Source of the DNA: Segetibacter aerophilus
GTDB lineage: Bacteria > Bacteroidota > Bacteroidia > Chitinophagales > Chitinophagaceae
Direction of reading: 5' to 3'
Assembly: GCF_007991655.1 (NCBI RefSeq)
Contig: NZ_BJYT01000019.1
Location: 22,605 to 86,604, forward strand
DNA length: 64,000 nucleotides
Below are positions 18,542-26,897 of this stretch, one piece after another; positions within the stretch are counted from its first letter, which is position 1; each line of letters starts with the position of its first letter. Position numbers and translations under genes: made by a program. The notes beneath the pieces were generated by a model that was given only the letters and a program-made list of their open reading frames with translations, had not been told where the DNA came from and searched no databases.

Positions 18542-18561
18542 GTTGCGTCGCACACTTGTAC
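18542..18561 (-). repeat. Dispersed intergenic repeat, B-type, copy 6
   Basis: Minus-strand GTACAAGTGTGCGACGCAAC, the B version with inner palindrome TGCGACGCA, followed by AATGC on that strand. It lies between ribH and the LutA-like gene. Confidence 0.9.
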
Positions 18562-18639
18562 TTTTAGTCTTTTTATTGATCATTTTTCTTAAGTCCATAT
18601 TACGGATGTAAGAGTTAAACTCCCTTTAAGGGCTAGGGC

Positions 18640-19359
18640 ATGAAGGTAGATATATTTATTCCTTGCTTTGTTGACCAGCTTTATCCTGAGACAGCTTTCA
18701 ATATGGTGAAGGTGCTTGAGAAAGCGGGCTGCGACGTCAATTACAACAAAGACCAAACGTGTTGCGGCCAGCCAGCGTTTAACGCCGGTTTCTGGGAAGA
18801 AAGCAAAGCAGTTTGTTCTAAATTTTTAAAAGACTTCAAAGAAGCAGAATACATTGTTGCACCAAGTGCAAGCTGTGTTGGCTTCGTGAGGAATTACTAC
18901 AGCAAATTGTTCGATAATTCCTCCGATCACAACAACGTTATTAAAATAGCAGAAAAAACTTTTGAGTTCAGTGAGTTCCTGGTAAAGGTGCTAGGTATGG
19001 ATAAGTTTGGAGCTATGCTGGAAGGTAAAGCTACTTATCACGATAGCTGCGCAGGCTTACGGGAGTGCAAAATAAAAGAAGAGCCTCGCCGCTTGCTAGG
19101 CAATGTAAAAGGCCTCGAGATATTGGAGATGGATGATGTAGAAACTTGTTGTGGTTTCGGCGGTACCTTTTCTGTGAAATTCGAATCAATAAGCGTAGCA
19201 ATGGCCGATCAAAAAGTTTCTCATGCATTGGCTACCGGTGCAAAATATCTTATCAGTACGGACCTTAGCTGCCTGATGCACCTTGATGGTTATATCAAAA
19301 ATAAAGGTTACAACTTACAAACGTTGCATATAGCAGACGTACTCGCAAACGGCTGGTAA
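18640..19359 (+). CDS. lutA: (Fe-S)-binding CCG-domain protein, LutA-like
   Basis: 239 residues with two cysteine-rich CCG domains (DUF224): first DIFIPCFVDQLYP with CCGQPAFN, second YHDSCAGLRECK with TCCGFGGTF. This matches LutA/YkgE, a subunit of the LutABC L-lactate oxidation complex that handles electrons through non-canonical iron-sulfur chemistry. LutB and LutC are not adjacent, so pathway membership is inferred from family only. The gene stands alone between repeat copy 6 and the EVE gene. Confidence 0.87.
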   Translation: MKVDIFIPCFVDQLYPETAFNMVKVLEKAGCDVNYNKDQTCCGQPAFNAGFWEESKAVCSKFLKDFKEAEYIVAPSASCVGFVRNYYSKLFDNSSDHNNVIKIAEKTFEFSEFLVKVLGMDKFGAMLEGKATYHDSCAGLRECKIKEEPRRLLGNVKGLEILEMDDVETCCGFGGTFSVKFESISVAMADQKVSHALATGAKYLISTDLSCLMHLDGYIKNKGYNLQTLHIADVLANGW

Positions 19360-19363
19360 GGAT

Positions 19364-19424
19364 AATTTGCAAATGACTCAATTCGAAAATTTGCAAATGA
19401 CTCAGTTCGAAAATTTGAAAATGA
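19364..19424. repeat. 24-bp tandem repeat, 2.5 units
   Basis: Two units of 24 bases begin at 19364 and 19388 (AATTTGCAAATGACTCA then A or G, then TTCGAA) and differ at one base. A partial third begins at 19412 as AATTTGAAAATGA. It sits right after the LutA-like stop codon. Confidence 0.8.
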
Positions 19425-19442
19425 AAACGCAGTTGGCTGCAA

Positions 19443-19484
19443 ATTCCTAATTCATAATTCCTAATTCAAAATTTCCAATCCCCA
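19443..19484. repeat. Period-7 array abutting the EVE start codon
   Basis: Six heptamers in register: ATTCCTA, ATTCATA, ATTCCTA, ATTCAAA, ATTTCCA, ATCCCCA. The final A is the A of the EVE-gene ATG, so the array makes up its whole immediate leader. Confidence 0.75.
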
Positions 19485-19894
19485 TGGCTCATTGGCTTAT
19501 AAAATCAGAACCAACAAAATATAGTTGGGACAAGTTTGTAGAAGAAAAGCAGACTTTTTGGGATGGAGTAAGAAACTACACAGCCCGAAATAATTTAAAA
19601 GCAATGAAGAAGGGCGATGAAGTTTTCTTCTATCACAGCAACGAAGGATTAGAGATAGTAGGTATTGCCAAAGTGGTAAAGGAAGCCTACCAGGATCCCA
19701 CAACCGACGACGCAAATTGGGTAGTGGTTGATTTAAAGCCAGTAAAAAAATTAAAGAAACCTGTTACGCTTGCTACAATCAAAGCAGATGTTCGGCTTGA
19801 AAAAATTGCACTGGTTAAGCTAGGTCGCTTGTCTGTCTGTCCAATAACAGACGAAGAATGGAAGATCATCCTCGAGTTAGGTGAAACTAAGTGA
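19484..19894 (+). CDS. EVE domain protein
   Basis: 136 residues, starting MAHWLIKSEPTKYSWDKF, the usual opening of EVE domains of the thymocyte nuclear protein 1 type. Other conserved parts are WDGVRNYTARNNLKAMKKGD, VFFYHSN and WVVVDLKPVKKL. EVE domains have a PUA-like fold that reads modified bases in DNA or RNA; a binding partner is not known here. Its leader is built of 7-bp repeats. The stop overlaps the start of the open frame of the Sir2 gene, which suggests one transcript. Confidence 0.92.
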   Translation: MAHWLIKSEPTKYSWDKFVEEKQTFWDGVRNYTARNNLKAMKKGDEVFFYHSNEGLEIVGIAKVVKEAYQDPTTDDANWVVVDLKPVKKLKKPVTLATIKADVRLEKIALVKLGRLSVCPITDEEWKIILELGETK

Positions 19895-19944
19895 TGATAT
19901 TAAGCAGATCCTACTCTGTAAGATTCGAAGACATTAATGGGAAT

Positions 19945-20646
19945 ATGGCTAAAAAGAAACTTGTAGTACTTACGGGTGCAGGCATTAGCGCAGAGAGCGG
20001 GCTTAAGACATTTCGCGACAGTGATGGACTGTGGGAAGGATACAATGTGTACGAAGTGGCTACTCCCACTGGCTTTGCTAAAAATCCTGAGCTGGTGTTG
20101 GAGTTCTATAATATGAGGCGCAAGAATGTTGCTGAAGCCAAACCAAATGCAGCTCATATTGGTTTAGCTGCACTTGAAGAGGATTTTAACGTAACGATTA
20201 TTACGCAAAATATAGATGACTTGCATGAAAGGGCAGGTAGTACTAATGTCTTGCATCTTCACGGTGAGATTTTTAAAATGCGAAGTGTAACTAACCCAAC
20301 GCTCATCTCAGAGATCAGGGGAGACATACATGTTGGTGACCTTGCAGCAGACGGAGGACAACTGAGACCTCATATAGTCTGGTTCGACGAATTAGTTCCA
20401 ATGATTGAAGTTGCTGTAGAGGTGGTTAGTACGGCCGAAATCTTTGTGGTCGTGGGTACGTCACTACTTGTTTATCCTGCTGCAAGTTTAGTTAATTACG
20501 CTCCCCGGTTTGTTCCAAAATATATTATTGACAAGTCTATTCCATATACGGGTAACATACCCAATCTTACTACTATCGAAAAGCCAGCAACGGAAGGCGT
20601 CGCAGAGCTGAAGCGAATTTTATCTGTGGATAGCCTCGATGTTTAA
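19945..20646 (+). CDS. cobB: Sir2-family NAD-dependent protein deacylase
   Basis: About 233 residues from ATG 19945 (MAKKKLVVLTGAGISAESG). In-frame starts at 19891 and 19894 would add 17-18 residues and overlap the EVE stop. Motifs: GAGISAESGLKTFRDSDGLW for NAD binding, TQNIDDLHERAGS, the catalytic His in LHGE, and HIVWFDELVP with VVVGTSLLVYPA. The usual four zinc cysteines are absent, as in class III/U-like short bacterial sirtuins. It removes acyl groups from lysines using NAD. Confidence 0.93.
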   Translation: MAKKKLVVLTGAGISAESGLKTFRDSDGLWEGYNVYEVATPTGFAKNPELVLEFYNMRRKNVAEAKPNAAHIGLAALEEDFNVTIITQNIDDLHERAGSTNVLHLHGEIFKMRSVTNPTLISEIRGDIHVGDLAADGGQLRPHIVWFDELVPMIEVAVEVVSTAEIFVVVGTSLLVYPAASLVNYAPRFVPKYIIDKSIPYTGNIPNLTTIEKPATEGVAELKRILSVDSLDV

Positions 20647-20761
20647 TTTACCAGATGTAGAACGTAGTGTGGCCTGTAAATTTGGCAAATCTCCAAAACC
20701 GATCTTTATACCCCAGTTACAGCGCATACAGCCCGGGAAGCAGGTGCAACAAGTTATAAAA

Positions 20762-20781
20762 GTACAAGTGTGCGACGCAAC
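20762..20781 (+). repeat. Dispersed intergenic repeat, B-type, copy 7
   Basis: Exact GTACAAGTGTGCGACGCAAC followed by AAAAGATGC. It lies between the Sir2 gene and the ABC ATPase. Confidence 0.9.
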
Positions 20782-20852
20782 AAAAGATGCCATAACCCCT
20801 TTGTTGGTTTCATAAAAACTATCCCATTTTGTTTTAAACCGTTAGCGTACTA

Positions 20853-20860
20853 TAACTTTA
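20853..20860 (+). promoter_or_regulatory. Putative promoter before ABC ATPase gene
   Basis: TAACTTTA resembles the -7 box TAnnTTTG, with a TTTG at 20828-20831 21 bases upstream as -33 element. The start codon follows 25 bases later. Confidence 0.45.
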
Positions 20861-20885
20861 ACCCTTTTTAAAGCCCTTTTGCAGA

Positions 20886-21644
20886 ATGAATAAAATAATA
20901 GAGGTAGAGAAGTTGGTGAAAATGTATGGCGATTTTACTGCAGTCAAAGGCATTAGTTTTAGTGTTGATGAGGGGGAAATATTTGGTTTGCTCGGACCGA
21001 ATGGAGCAGGAAAAAGTACTACACTTGAGATCATTGAAACCCTTCGTTCGAAAACTTCGGGTAAGGTTTTGGTTGATGGAATGGATCTCGACAAACAGCC
21101 AAACGATATAAAAAAGATTATCGGGGTACAGCTGCAAACTTCAGGATACTACCCGGGCCTTAACTTAACAGAGCTGATAGAATTGTTTAACGGGCTGTAC
21201 AATAGGAGCGTAGATGCAACGCAGCTGTTGCAGATGGTAAACCTAAAGGATAAAGCAAAAGCCAAATTCAAGGAATTAAGTGGTGGGCAGAAGCAACGGT
21301 TTTCGATAGCAACTACTTTAATCAATCAACCTAAGATCATTTTTTTAGACGAGCCAACTACGGGTCTCGATCCCCAGGCTCGCCGCAACCTTTGGGATTT
21401 AATCAGGGATATTCGCGACAAAGGAACAACCGTAATCATCACTACTCACTACATGGATGAAGCGGAAGTTTTATGCGATAGGGTAGCAGTAATAGATTCA
21501 GGCGAAATTATTGCTATAAACTCTCCGGATAAGATGATTGATGACCTCGTGGCTTCAGGCTTTGAAAGAAAAAAAGAAGTTAAAGCTGCGACGCTCGAGG
21601 ATGTTTTTATTAATCTTACAGGCAAATCTTTACGCGAAGAATAA
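20886..21644 (+). CDS. ABC transporter ATP-binding protein (ABC-2 type)
   Basis: 252 residues with Walker A GPNGAGKST near residue 38, the Q-loop, signature LSGGQKQRFSIA, Walker B IIFLDEPTTGLD and the H-loop in TTHYMDEAEV. The short C-terminus ends LEDVFINLTGKSL, typical for drug or lipid ABC-2 exporters (CcmA/NodI group). No permease gene is adjacent: the next gene, 30 bases downstream, is an FKBP isomerase. Its membrane partner must lie elsewhere or has been lost. Confidence 0.93.
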   Translation: MNKIIEVEKLVKMYGDFTAVKGISFSVDEGEIFGLLGPNGAGKSTTLEIIETLRSKTSGKVLVDGMDLDKQPNDIKKIIGVQLQTSGYYPGLNLTELIELFNGLYNRSVDATQLLQMVNLKDKAKAKFKELSGGQKQRFSIATTLINQPKIIFLDEPTTGLDPQARRNLWDLIRDIRDKGTTVIITTHYMDEAEVLCDRVAVIDSGEIIAINSPDKMIDDLVASGFERKKEVKAATLEDVFINLTGKSLREE

Positions 21645-21674
21645 TTTATATTCAAACAATACCATTTATACGAC

Positions 21675-22400
21675 ATGAAAAAAGTGTTTTTAGTGCCTTC
21701 AGTTTTAATGCTGTGTATTTCGTTACAGGCGCAAACAAAAAAGACTACCAAAACGGTAGCCCAGACAAAAAGTACTGCGTCAACAGGTGCTGCTTTAAGA
21801 ACCAATACAGACAGCATTAGCTACGCTTTCGGTCTTTCTTTAGGGCAGTATATAAAAAGCCAGGGGCTTTCCTCTCTAAATTATGCAGCGCTAAATAAAG
21901 CGATTGAGCAGTGCATTAAAGGTCAGAAAACGACGCTTGACATGAACCAGGCAAACGAAGTAATGCAAGGATTGGCTGAGTCTAAAATGAAGCAAGTTTC
22001 TTCTGTTGAAAGACAAAAGGGCACTGAATTTTTGACAAAAAATAAAGCACGTAAAGAGGTGGTGCAAACGCCAAGTGGCCTACAATACGAAATCCTGGTA
22101 AAAGGCACGGGTCCTGTTCCAACAAGGTCAGATACCGTTTCTGCTCATTACCGCGGGTCTTTAATCGATGGTAGAGAATTTGATAACTCTTACAAACGTG
22201 GTGAACCTTTAACAATCCCCGTTGGGTCTGTGATACCAGGTTGGACGGAAGCTTTGACAATGATGCCAGTTGGCAGCAAATGGAAGCTGTATATTCCTTC
22301 TTCAATTGGTTATGGTGATGTAGGCGCAGGGCAGGACATTCCCGGGGGAGCAACACTGGTTTTCGAAGTTGAATTGTTGGGAATTTCTAACAAAAAATAA
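21675..22400 (+). CDS. FKBP-type peptidyl-prolyl isomerase, exported (Mip-like)
   Basis: 241 residues. A signal peptide (MKKVFLVPSVLMLCISLQAQ) directs export to the periplasm or outer face. An N-terminal dimerisation region (DSISYAFGLSLGQYIKSQGL, about 45-120) precedes an FKBP domain (about 135-240) with YRGSLIDGREFDNSYKRG, PVGSVIPGWTEAL and IPSSIGYGDVGAG. It catalyses cis-trans isomerisation of X-Pro bonds and acts as a folding helper, like FkpA or Mip. It is 30 bases after the ABC ATPase and 9 bases before the DinB-like gene. Confidence 0.94.
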   Translation: MKKVFLVPSVLMLCISLQAQTKKTTKTVAQTKSTASTGAALRTNTDSISYAFGLSLGQYIKSQGLSSLNYAALNKAIEQCIKGQKTTLDMNQANEVMQGLAESKMKQVSSVERQKGTEFLTKNKARKEVVQTPSGLQYEILVKGTGPVPTRSDTVSAHYRGSLIDGREFDNSYKRGEPLTIPVGSVIPGWTEALTMMPVGSKWKLYIPSSIGYGDVGAGQDIPGGATLVFEVELLGISNKK

Positions 22401-22409
22401 CATTACAAC

Positions 22410-22949
22410 ATGCCTGACTTCGCAGCTGATGTTCGTTACCCAATCGGCAAATTTGAAACACTACCATATTCGGAGGAGATTAAAAAAAATTGGATAAATG
22501 ATATCCGGTTTTTACCAAATGACATCGAACTAGCTATCCAGACGTTTGACGAATACCAACTGGATACTCCCTACCGGGAAGGCGGTTGGACCGTGAAGCA
22601 ATTAGTGCATCATATTGCAGACAGTCACATGAATGCTTACATCCGTTTCAAGCTCGCGTTGACAGAAGACAATCCCACCATTAAGCCTTATGAAGAAGCC
22701 GAATGGGCCAAGCTTCCTGACACGTTTAATGTTCCCGTAAATGTCTCTGTTACCTTGTTACATGCGCTCCATCGCCGTTGGACTGTTATCATTGAAAACA
22801 TAAGCGAAGAGCAATTTCAAAACAGAACAGTCTTTCATCCCGAGCACCAGAAGCAAATGACCTTGTGGCATTTGTTAGGAATGTATGCATGGCATAGCAG
22901 GCATCATCTTGCTCATATAAAAAATCTAATAACGCTAAAGGGTTGGTAA
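22410..22949 (+). CDS. DinB-fold protein, YfiT/BstA bacillithiol transferase type
   Basis: 179 residues. It begins with the YfiT/BstA-specific DVRYPIGKFETLPYS and carries the metal-binding histidines HHIADSH and HSRHHLAH typical of DinB four-helix proteins. In Bacillus this protein transfers bacillithiol to electrophiles; many Bacteroidota also make bacillithiol, so thiol-dependent detoxification is plausible. It lies between the FKBP and NUDIX genes in a tight same-strand run; the NUDIX start at 22958 comes 9 bases after its stop. Confidence 0.88.
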   Translation: MPDFAADVRYPIGKFETLPYSEEIKKNWINDIRFLPNDIELAIQTFDEYQLDTPYREGGWTVKQLVHHIADSHMNAYIRFKLALTEDNPTIKPYEEAEWAKLPDTFNVPVNVSVTLLHALHRRWTVIIENISEEQFQNRTVFHPEHQKQMTLWHLLGMYAWHSRHHLAHIKNLITLKGW

Positions 22950-22957
22950 CTGACACA

Positions 22958-23524
22958 ATGCAAGACAGAAGTTTGAAATGGAAAACTATTTCATCTGAGT
23001 ACCTGTTCAACGATACCTGGCTTAAAGCCAGAAAAGATAGATGCGAAAGACCCGATGGTAAAATTATCGATCCCTATTATGTGATGGAGTATCCTACCTG
23101 GGTAACTGGTGTAGGATTAACAAGCGACGAAAAAGTAATTTTAATAAGACAATACCGTCATGCATTGGGTGAAGAGTGTATAGAATTACCAGGAGGTTGT
23201 GTAGATTCAACTGACAAGGATTACGAGCAAGCAGTACGAAGGGAGTTTTTAGAAGAGACAGGGTATACTTTTAAAACTGCAGAATACCTTGGTCGAAGCT
23301 CTGCAAATCCTTCTACTAATTCGAACCTTTTGCATATGTTTTTGCTTACAGGAGGAGAAGCGCGGCAGGAGCAGGAGTTAGATCATAATGAGGAAATTGA
23401 TGTGTTGGTGGTGACGCTTGATGAGTTTAAACAAATGCTGTTGGAAAATAAGTTCATTCAATCAATGCACGTAACAAACATCTTTTATGCTTTGCAAAAG
23501 CTCGGTAAGCTGCAGCTCATGTAG
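22958..23524 (+). CDS. NUDIX hydrolase, ADP-ribose pyrophosphatase-like
   Basis: 188 residues from ATG 22958 (MQDRSLKWKTISSEYLF); the open frame runs back to a TTG inside the previous gene. The NUDIX box runs from GGCVDS to REFLEETGY, fitting GX5EX7REUXEEXGU with all catalytic Glu residues present. The overall plan, with an N-terminal beta domain before the box and VILIRQYRHALGEECIELPGG, is that of ADP-ribose pyrophosphatases. It should cleave nucleoside diphosphate-linked metabolites in the cytoplasm. Confidence 0.9.
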   Translation: MQDRSLKWKTISSEYLFNDTWLKARKDRCERPDGKIIDPYYVMEYPTWVTGVGLTSDEKVILIRQYRHALGEECIELPGGCVDSTDKDYEQAVRREFLEETGYTFKTAEYLGRSSANPSTNSNLLHMFLLTGGEARQEQELDHNEEIDVLVVTLDEFKQMLLENKFIQSMHVTNIFYALQKLGKLQLM

Positions 23525-23550
23525 AACCGAGGTTAATTTTAATAATAGGA

Positions 23551-23571
23551 GTTTTGCCTTTTTGGCAAAAC
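23551..23571. terminator. Small hairpin after NUDIX gene
   Basis: GTTTTGCC, five T, GGCAAAAC: a perfect 8-bp hairpin 27 bases past the NUDIX stop, just before a second, longer terminator. Confidence 0.5.
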
Positions 23572-23593
23572 GTTTATCAATTACTTTAAAGTA

Positions 23594-23639
23594 AAAAGAG
23601 CGAAAGCCGAAGCAAGAAATTCTCGGCTTTCGCTCTTTT
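23594..23639. terminator. Bidirectional terminator between convergent genes
   Basis: A perfect 17-bp stem (AAAAGAGCGAAAGCCGA with its complement) around a 12-base loop, with A on one side and T on the other. It ends both the NUDIX operon and the minus-strand FAD oxidoreductase gene. Confidence 0.9.
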
Positions 23640-23666
23640 GTTCTTTTATTATCCAAAGTATCACTA

Positions 23667-26633
23667 CTATACCAGGGCATCATACAACACTTCAACAGTG
23701 TGCAGCGCTTTTCTCCCGGTTCCGTCTTTTATCTGGTGGCGGCAGCTGGTTCCAGGTGCAGCGATAATTACTTCTTCAGGTTGTTGCCTTACTGTTGGAA
23801 GCAAAACTAATTCTCCTATTTGCATAGATATATCGTAATGCTCTTTTTCGTAACCAAACGAACCGGCCATTCCACAGCATCCGGAAGGGATAGTTTCTAC
23901 TTTGTAGTTTTCAGGAATAGACAACATTTTTACAGAAGCAGAAAGGGCTGACCAAGCTTTTTGCTGGCAATGGCCGTGCAGCTTAATTAACTTCTGATTA
24001 CCCGTAAACTGTTCTTTTGTGATATTTCCTTTTGCTGCTTCTTTTGTTAGAAACTCATCTATTAAATAAACGTTAGAAGACAACTCTTGCGCTTTCTCAA
24101 GATCTGCATCATCAACCAAATCAACATACTCATCCCTGAAAGTAAGTATGGCAGAAGGTTCGATACCAATCAAGGGAGTTTCCTCAGTTATAATTCGGCT
24201 TAGCAGGGCCACATTTTTTTGAGCAATCTTTTTTGCATCCCTTAGAAGTCCTTTTGATAGCCATGCCCGGCCACTTTCTTCATGCTTTGGAATGTCTACT
24301 TCGTAACCCAACTTTTCCAATAGCAGAATTGCTTTGATGCCAATTTCCGTGTCGTTATAGTTGGTAAACTCGTCGCAAAAAAGGTAAACTTTTTTTGAAG
24401 GCTTAGGTTCAGAAAGGCTTTCTACCTCCTGCCTTCTACCTTCTACCTTCCTATGTTTTTCGAACCAATTTCTTAAAGTTGTTTTATACATTGTAGGCAT
24501 CGACCGTTCTGCTGCAAAACCTGAGAATTTCTTAACCAGCTTACTAATGCCTTTGTTGGTCATTACGAAGTTGTACATCCCCGGCATTATAGAACCCAGC
24601 TTAGCAGAATTAGTGAAATTGGCAATCAATCTCGAACGAAAGGGTACTCCATTCGCGTCATAGTAGTGCTGCAAAAATTCTGCTTTCAGCTTAGCCATAT
24701 CAACGTTAGAAGGGCACTCGGATTTACATCCTTTGCAGCTGATGCAAAGGTCCATCACATCTTTGATTTCCTCGTGATCGAACCTGTTTAGCTTAGTTGA
24801 ATTAGTAAGAAATTCCCGAAGAATATTCGCGCGTGCCCTTGTAGTATCCCGTTCACTTCTTGTAGCCATAAAGGATGGGCACATTGTCCCACCGGAAAGC
24901 TGGGTTTTGCGACAATCACCTGATCCATTACATTGCTCCGCATGTTGCAACACATCCTGGTTTTGGTATCGGAAAATGGTTTTAAAATCAGGTGTTTTCT
25001 GCCCCGGAGTATACCGAAGCATGGTATTCATAGAAGGCGTATCAACAATCTTATTGGGATTGAAAATATTCTGCGGATCCCAACTCTGTTTAATTTCCTT
25101 TAGAAGCTGGTAATTCTTTTTGCCAACCATCTGCTCTATGAATTCGCCCCGCAATCTTCCGTCACCATGCTCACCGCTCAACGAGCCGTTATATTTCTTC
25201 ACCAGCGAAGCAATCTCTTCTGCGATCACTCTAAACAACCTATTGCCCTCTTCCGTTTTTAAGTTGATAATAGGCCGCAGATGAATCTCCCCTGAACCGG
25301 CATGCGCATAATGCACAGAATGTAGTCCGTGCTTTTTGAGTATTTCATTAAACTCTCGGATATAAGCCGGCAGGTCATTCACATCAACTGCAGTGTCTTC
25401 AATCACCGGAACTGCTTTTTCATCTCCCGGCAGGTTGCTTAACAATCCCAGCCCTGCTTTCCTAAGCGTCCAAATCTTCTTTGTATCTGCCCCAAACAGC
25501 AATGGAAAGTGATACCCCAGCCCTTCGGCTCGCATATCAGCTTCCACCTTTTTGGCTATTTCAATCACCTCTTCCTGGTTCGTACGCGCATATTCTATAA
25601 CGAGTATAGCTCCCGGATCTCCTTGTACAAAAAAGCGATTTTGAATTTGCTCAATGTTGTCTTTGGTACATTCAAGTATATAGTGGTCTATCAGTTCGCT
25701 TGCACTAGGATTATATTTTAGTGCAATCAAGTTTGCTCTTAAAGCTTCGTCGATACTGTTGAAGTGCACGCAAAGCAAACCTGCTTCTTTAGGCGGAAGC
25801 GGAACAACATTTAGCTTTATCTCCGTAATAAAAGCAAGTGTACCCTCAGAGCCTGCAATGAGTTTGCAAAAATTAAAATCTTCAGCGCCTGCGGTAAAAG
25901 GCGCGCTCTCAAGCAATACATCAACTGCGTATCCCGTATTCCGTCGTTCTACACTTTTCTTAGGAAATTCCTTCCTGATCTCTACCTGGTTTTCGTAGTT
26001 ACTCAGTAGCTTTCTTACGGTTTTATAAATGCCTGCTTCTAAGGTTTCACCCTCACATTTTTCATGGAAATCCTCTATTGATAATGTCTTAAACTCGGCC
26101 TCAGAACCGTCGCTTAGCAGCCCCTTTATTTCGATCGTGTGTTCACGCGTACTTCTGTACACAACCGAGTTTGATCCGCACGAGTTGTTGCCAACCATTC
26201 CTCCAATCATCGCCCTGTTGGCTGTGGAAGTCTCAGGACCAAAAAATAATCCATGCGGTTTTAAAAACATGTTCAACTCATCGCGTATGACACCCGGTTG
26301 TACCCGAACCCAATTTTCAGCGGTATTTAGTTCGAGTATTTTTGTAAAGTTTTTCGATACATCCACAATAATCCCATCGCCTACAACCTGTCCCGCCAGC
26401 GACGTACCTGCAGTTCTAGGTATAAGAGAAGTGCCTTCAGCACGGGCAAAAGCAATTAATTTTTTTATGTCTGATACAGACTTTGGTATGGTCACCGCCA
26501 ACGGCATTTCTCTATAAGCCGAAGCATCGGTGGCGTATAAAATTCGCATCCGCCTGTCATCGTACAATTCACCTTCCAGTTCACCAGCTAACGCCTTTAG
26601 CTTCTCCGTCATTACTGTAGTTGTCGCTTTCAT
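23667..26633 (-). CDS. FAD-binding and Fe-S oxidoreductase, D-lactate/glycolate dehydrogenase type
   Basis: About 988 residues (start MKATTTVMTEK; 26645 is possible). It joins three functions usually found on separate GlcD and GlpC/GlcF-type chains. A PCMH FAD domain (IPRTAGTSLAGQVVGDG near 60, GNNSCGSNS near 150) and an FAD-oxidase C-terminal domain (HAGSGEIHLRP and SGEHGDGRLRGEF, 440-510) come first. A 4Fe-4S segment (CISCKGCKSECPSN near 640) and CCG domains (GHCQQKAW, PSGCCGMAGSFG) follow. It should oxidise D-2-hydroxy acids and pass electrons to the quinone pool. An odd linker near residues 726-740 (KVEGRRQEVESL) is encoded by a 7-bp tandem repeat. Confidence 0.92.
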   Translation of the reverse strand: MKATTTVMTEKLKALAGELEGELYDDRRMRILYATDASAYREMPLAVTIPKSVSDIKKLIAFARAEGTSLIPRTAGTSLAGQVVGDGIIVDVSKNFTKILELNTAENWVRVQPGVIRDELNMFLKPHGLFFGPETSTANRAMIGGMVGNNSCGSNSVVYRSTREHTIEIKGLLSDGSEAEFKTLSIEDFHEKCEGETLEAGIYKTVRKLLSNYENQVEIRKEFPKKSVERRNTGYAVDVLLESAPFTAGAEDFNFCKLIAGSEGTLAFITEIKLNVVPLPPKEAGLLCVHFNSIDEALRANLIALKYNPSASELIDHYILECTKDNIEQIQNRFFVQGDPGAILVIEYARTNQEEVIEIAKKVEADMRAEGLGYHFPLLFGADTKKIWTLRKAGLGLLSNLPGDEKAVPVIEDTAVDVNDLPAYIREFNEILKKHGLHSVHYAHAGSGEIHLRPIINLKTEEGNRLFRVIAEEIASLVKKYNGSLSGEHGDGRLRGEFIEQMVGKKNYQLLKEIKQSWDPQNIFNPNKIVDTPSMNTMLRYTPGQKTPDFKTIFRYQNQDVLQHAEQCNGSGDCRKTQLSGGTMCPSFMATRSERDTTRARANILREFLTNSTKLNRFDHEEIKDVMDLCISCKGCKSECPSNVDMAKLKAEFLQHYYDANGVPFRSRLIANFTNSAKLGSIMPGMYNFVMTNKGISKLVKKFSGFAAERSMPTMYKTTLRNWFEKHRKVEGRRQEVESLSEPKPSKKVYLFCDEFTNYNDTEIGIKAILLLEKLGYEVDIPKHEESGRAWLSKGLLRDAKKIAQKNVALLSRIITEETPLIGIEPSAILTFRDEYVDLVDDADLEKAQELSSNVYLIDEFLTKEAAKGNITKEQFTGNQKLIKLHGHCQQKAWSALSASVKMLSIPENYKVETIPSGCCGMAGSFGYEKEHYDISMQIGELVLLPTVRQQPEEVIIAAPGTSCRHQIKDGTGRKALHTVEVLYDALV
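24420..24447. repeat. Period-7 array inside a coding sequence
   Basis: On the plus strand: TTCTACC, TCCTGCC, TTCTACC, TTCTACC. It lies in the linker between the Fe-S and CCG parts of the oxidoreductase and is translated as Arg/Glu-rich residues without breaking the frame. Confidence 0.75.
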
Positions 26634-26749
26634 AAATCGCCGCAAAAATAAGCTGTTTTTAAAGAAAGGGTGATTATTGAAGTTGGCTTAGAAATAGAAG
26701 ATTAAAATGTTTTTTATTGGCCAGACTATAGTGCTTCTATCAATCATCC

Positions 26750-26769
26750 GTTGCGTCGCACTCTTGTAC
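26750..26769 (-). repeat. Dispersed intergenic repeat, B-type, copy 8
   Basis: Minus-strand GTACAAGAGTGCGACGCAAC in the divergent gap between the FAD oxidoreductase and the DUF421 gene. Confidence 0.9.
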
Positions 26770-26897
26770 TTTGTATATAAAAGATGGGCTTTTCTTAAAC
26801 AGCTAAATGTTCTGCATCAGCACGAAGATGACGGGTACAAATTTTGAACTGAACGGTTAGTTAAAAGGGAATTAGACATTACACAAAAACTTAACTA

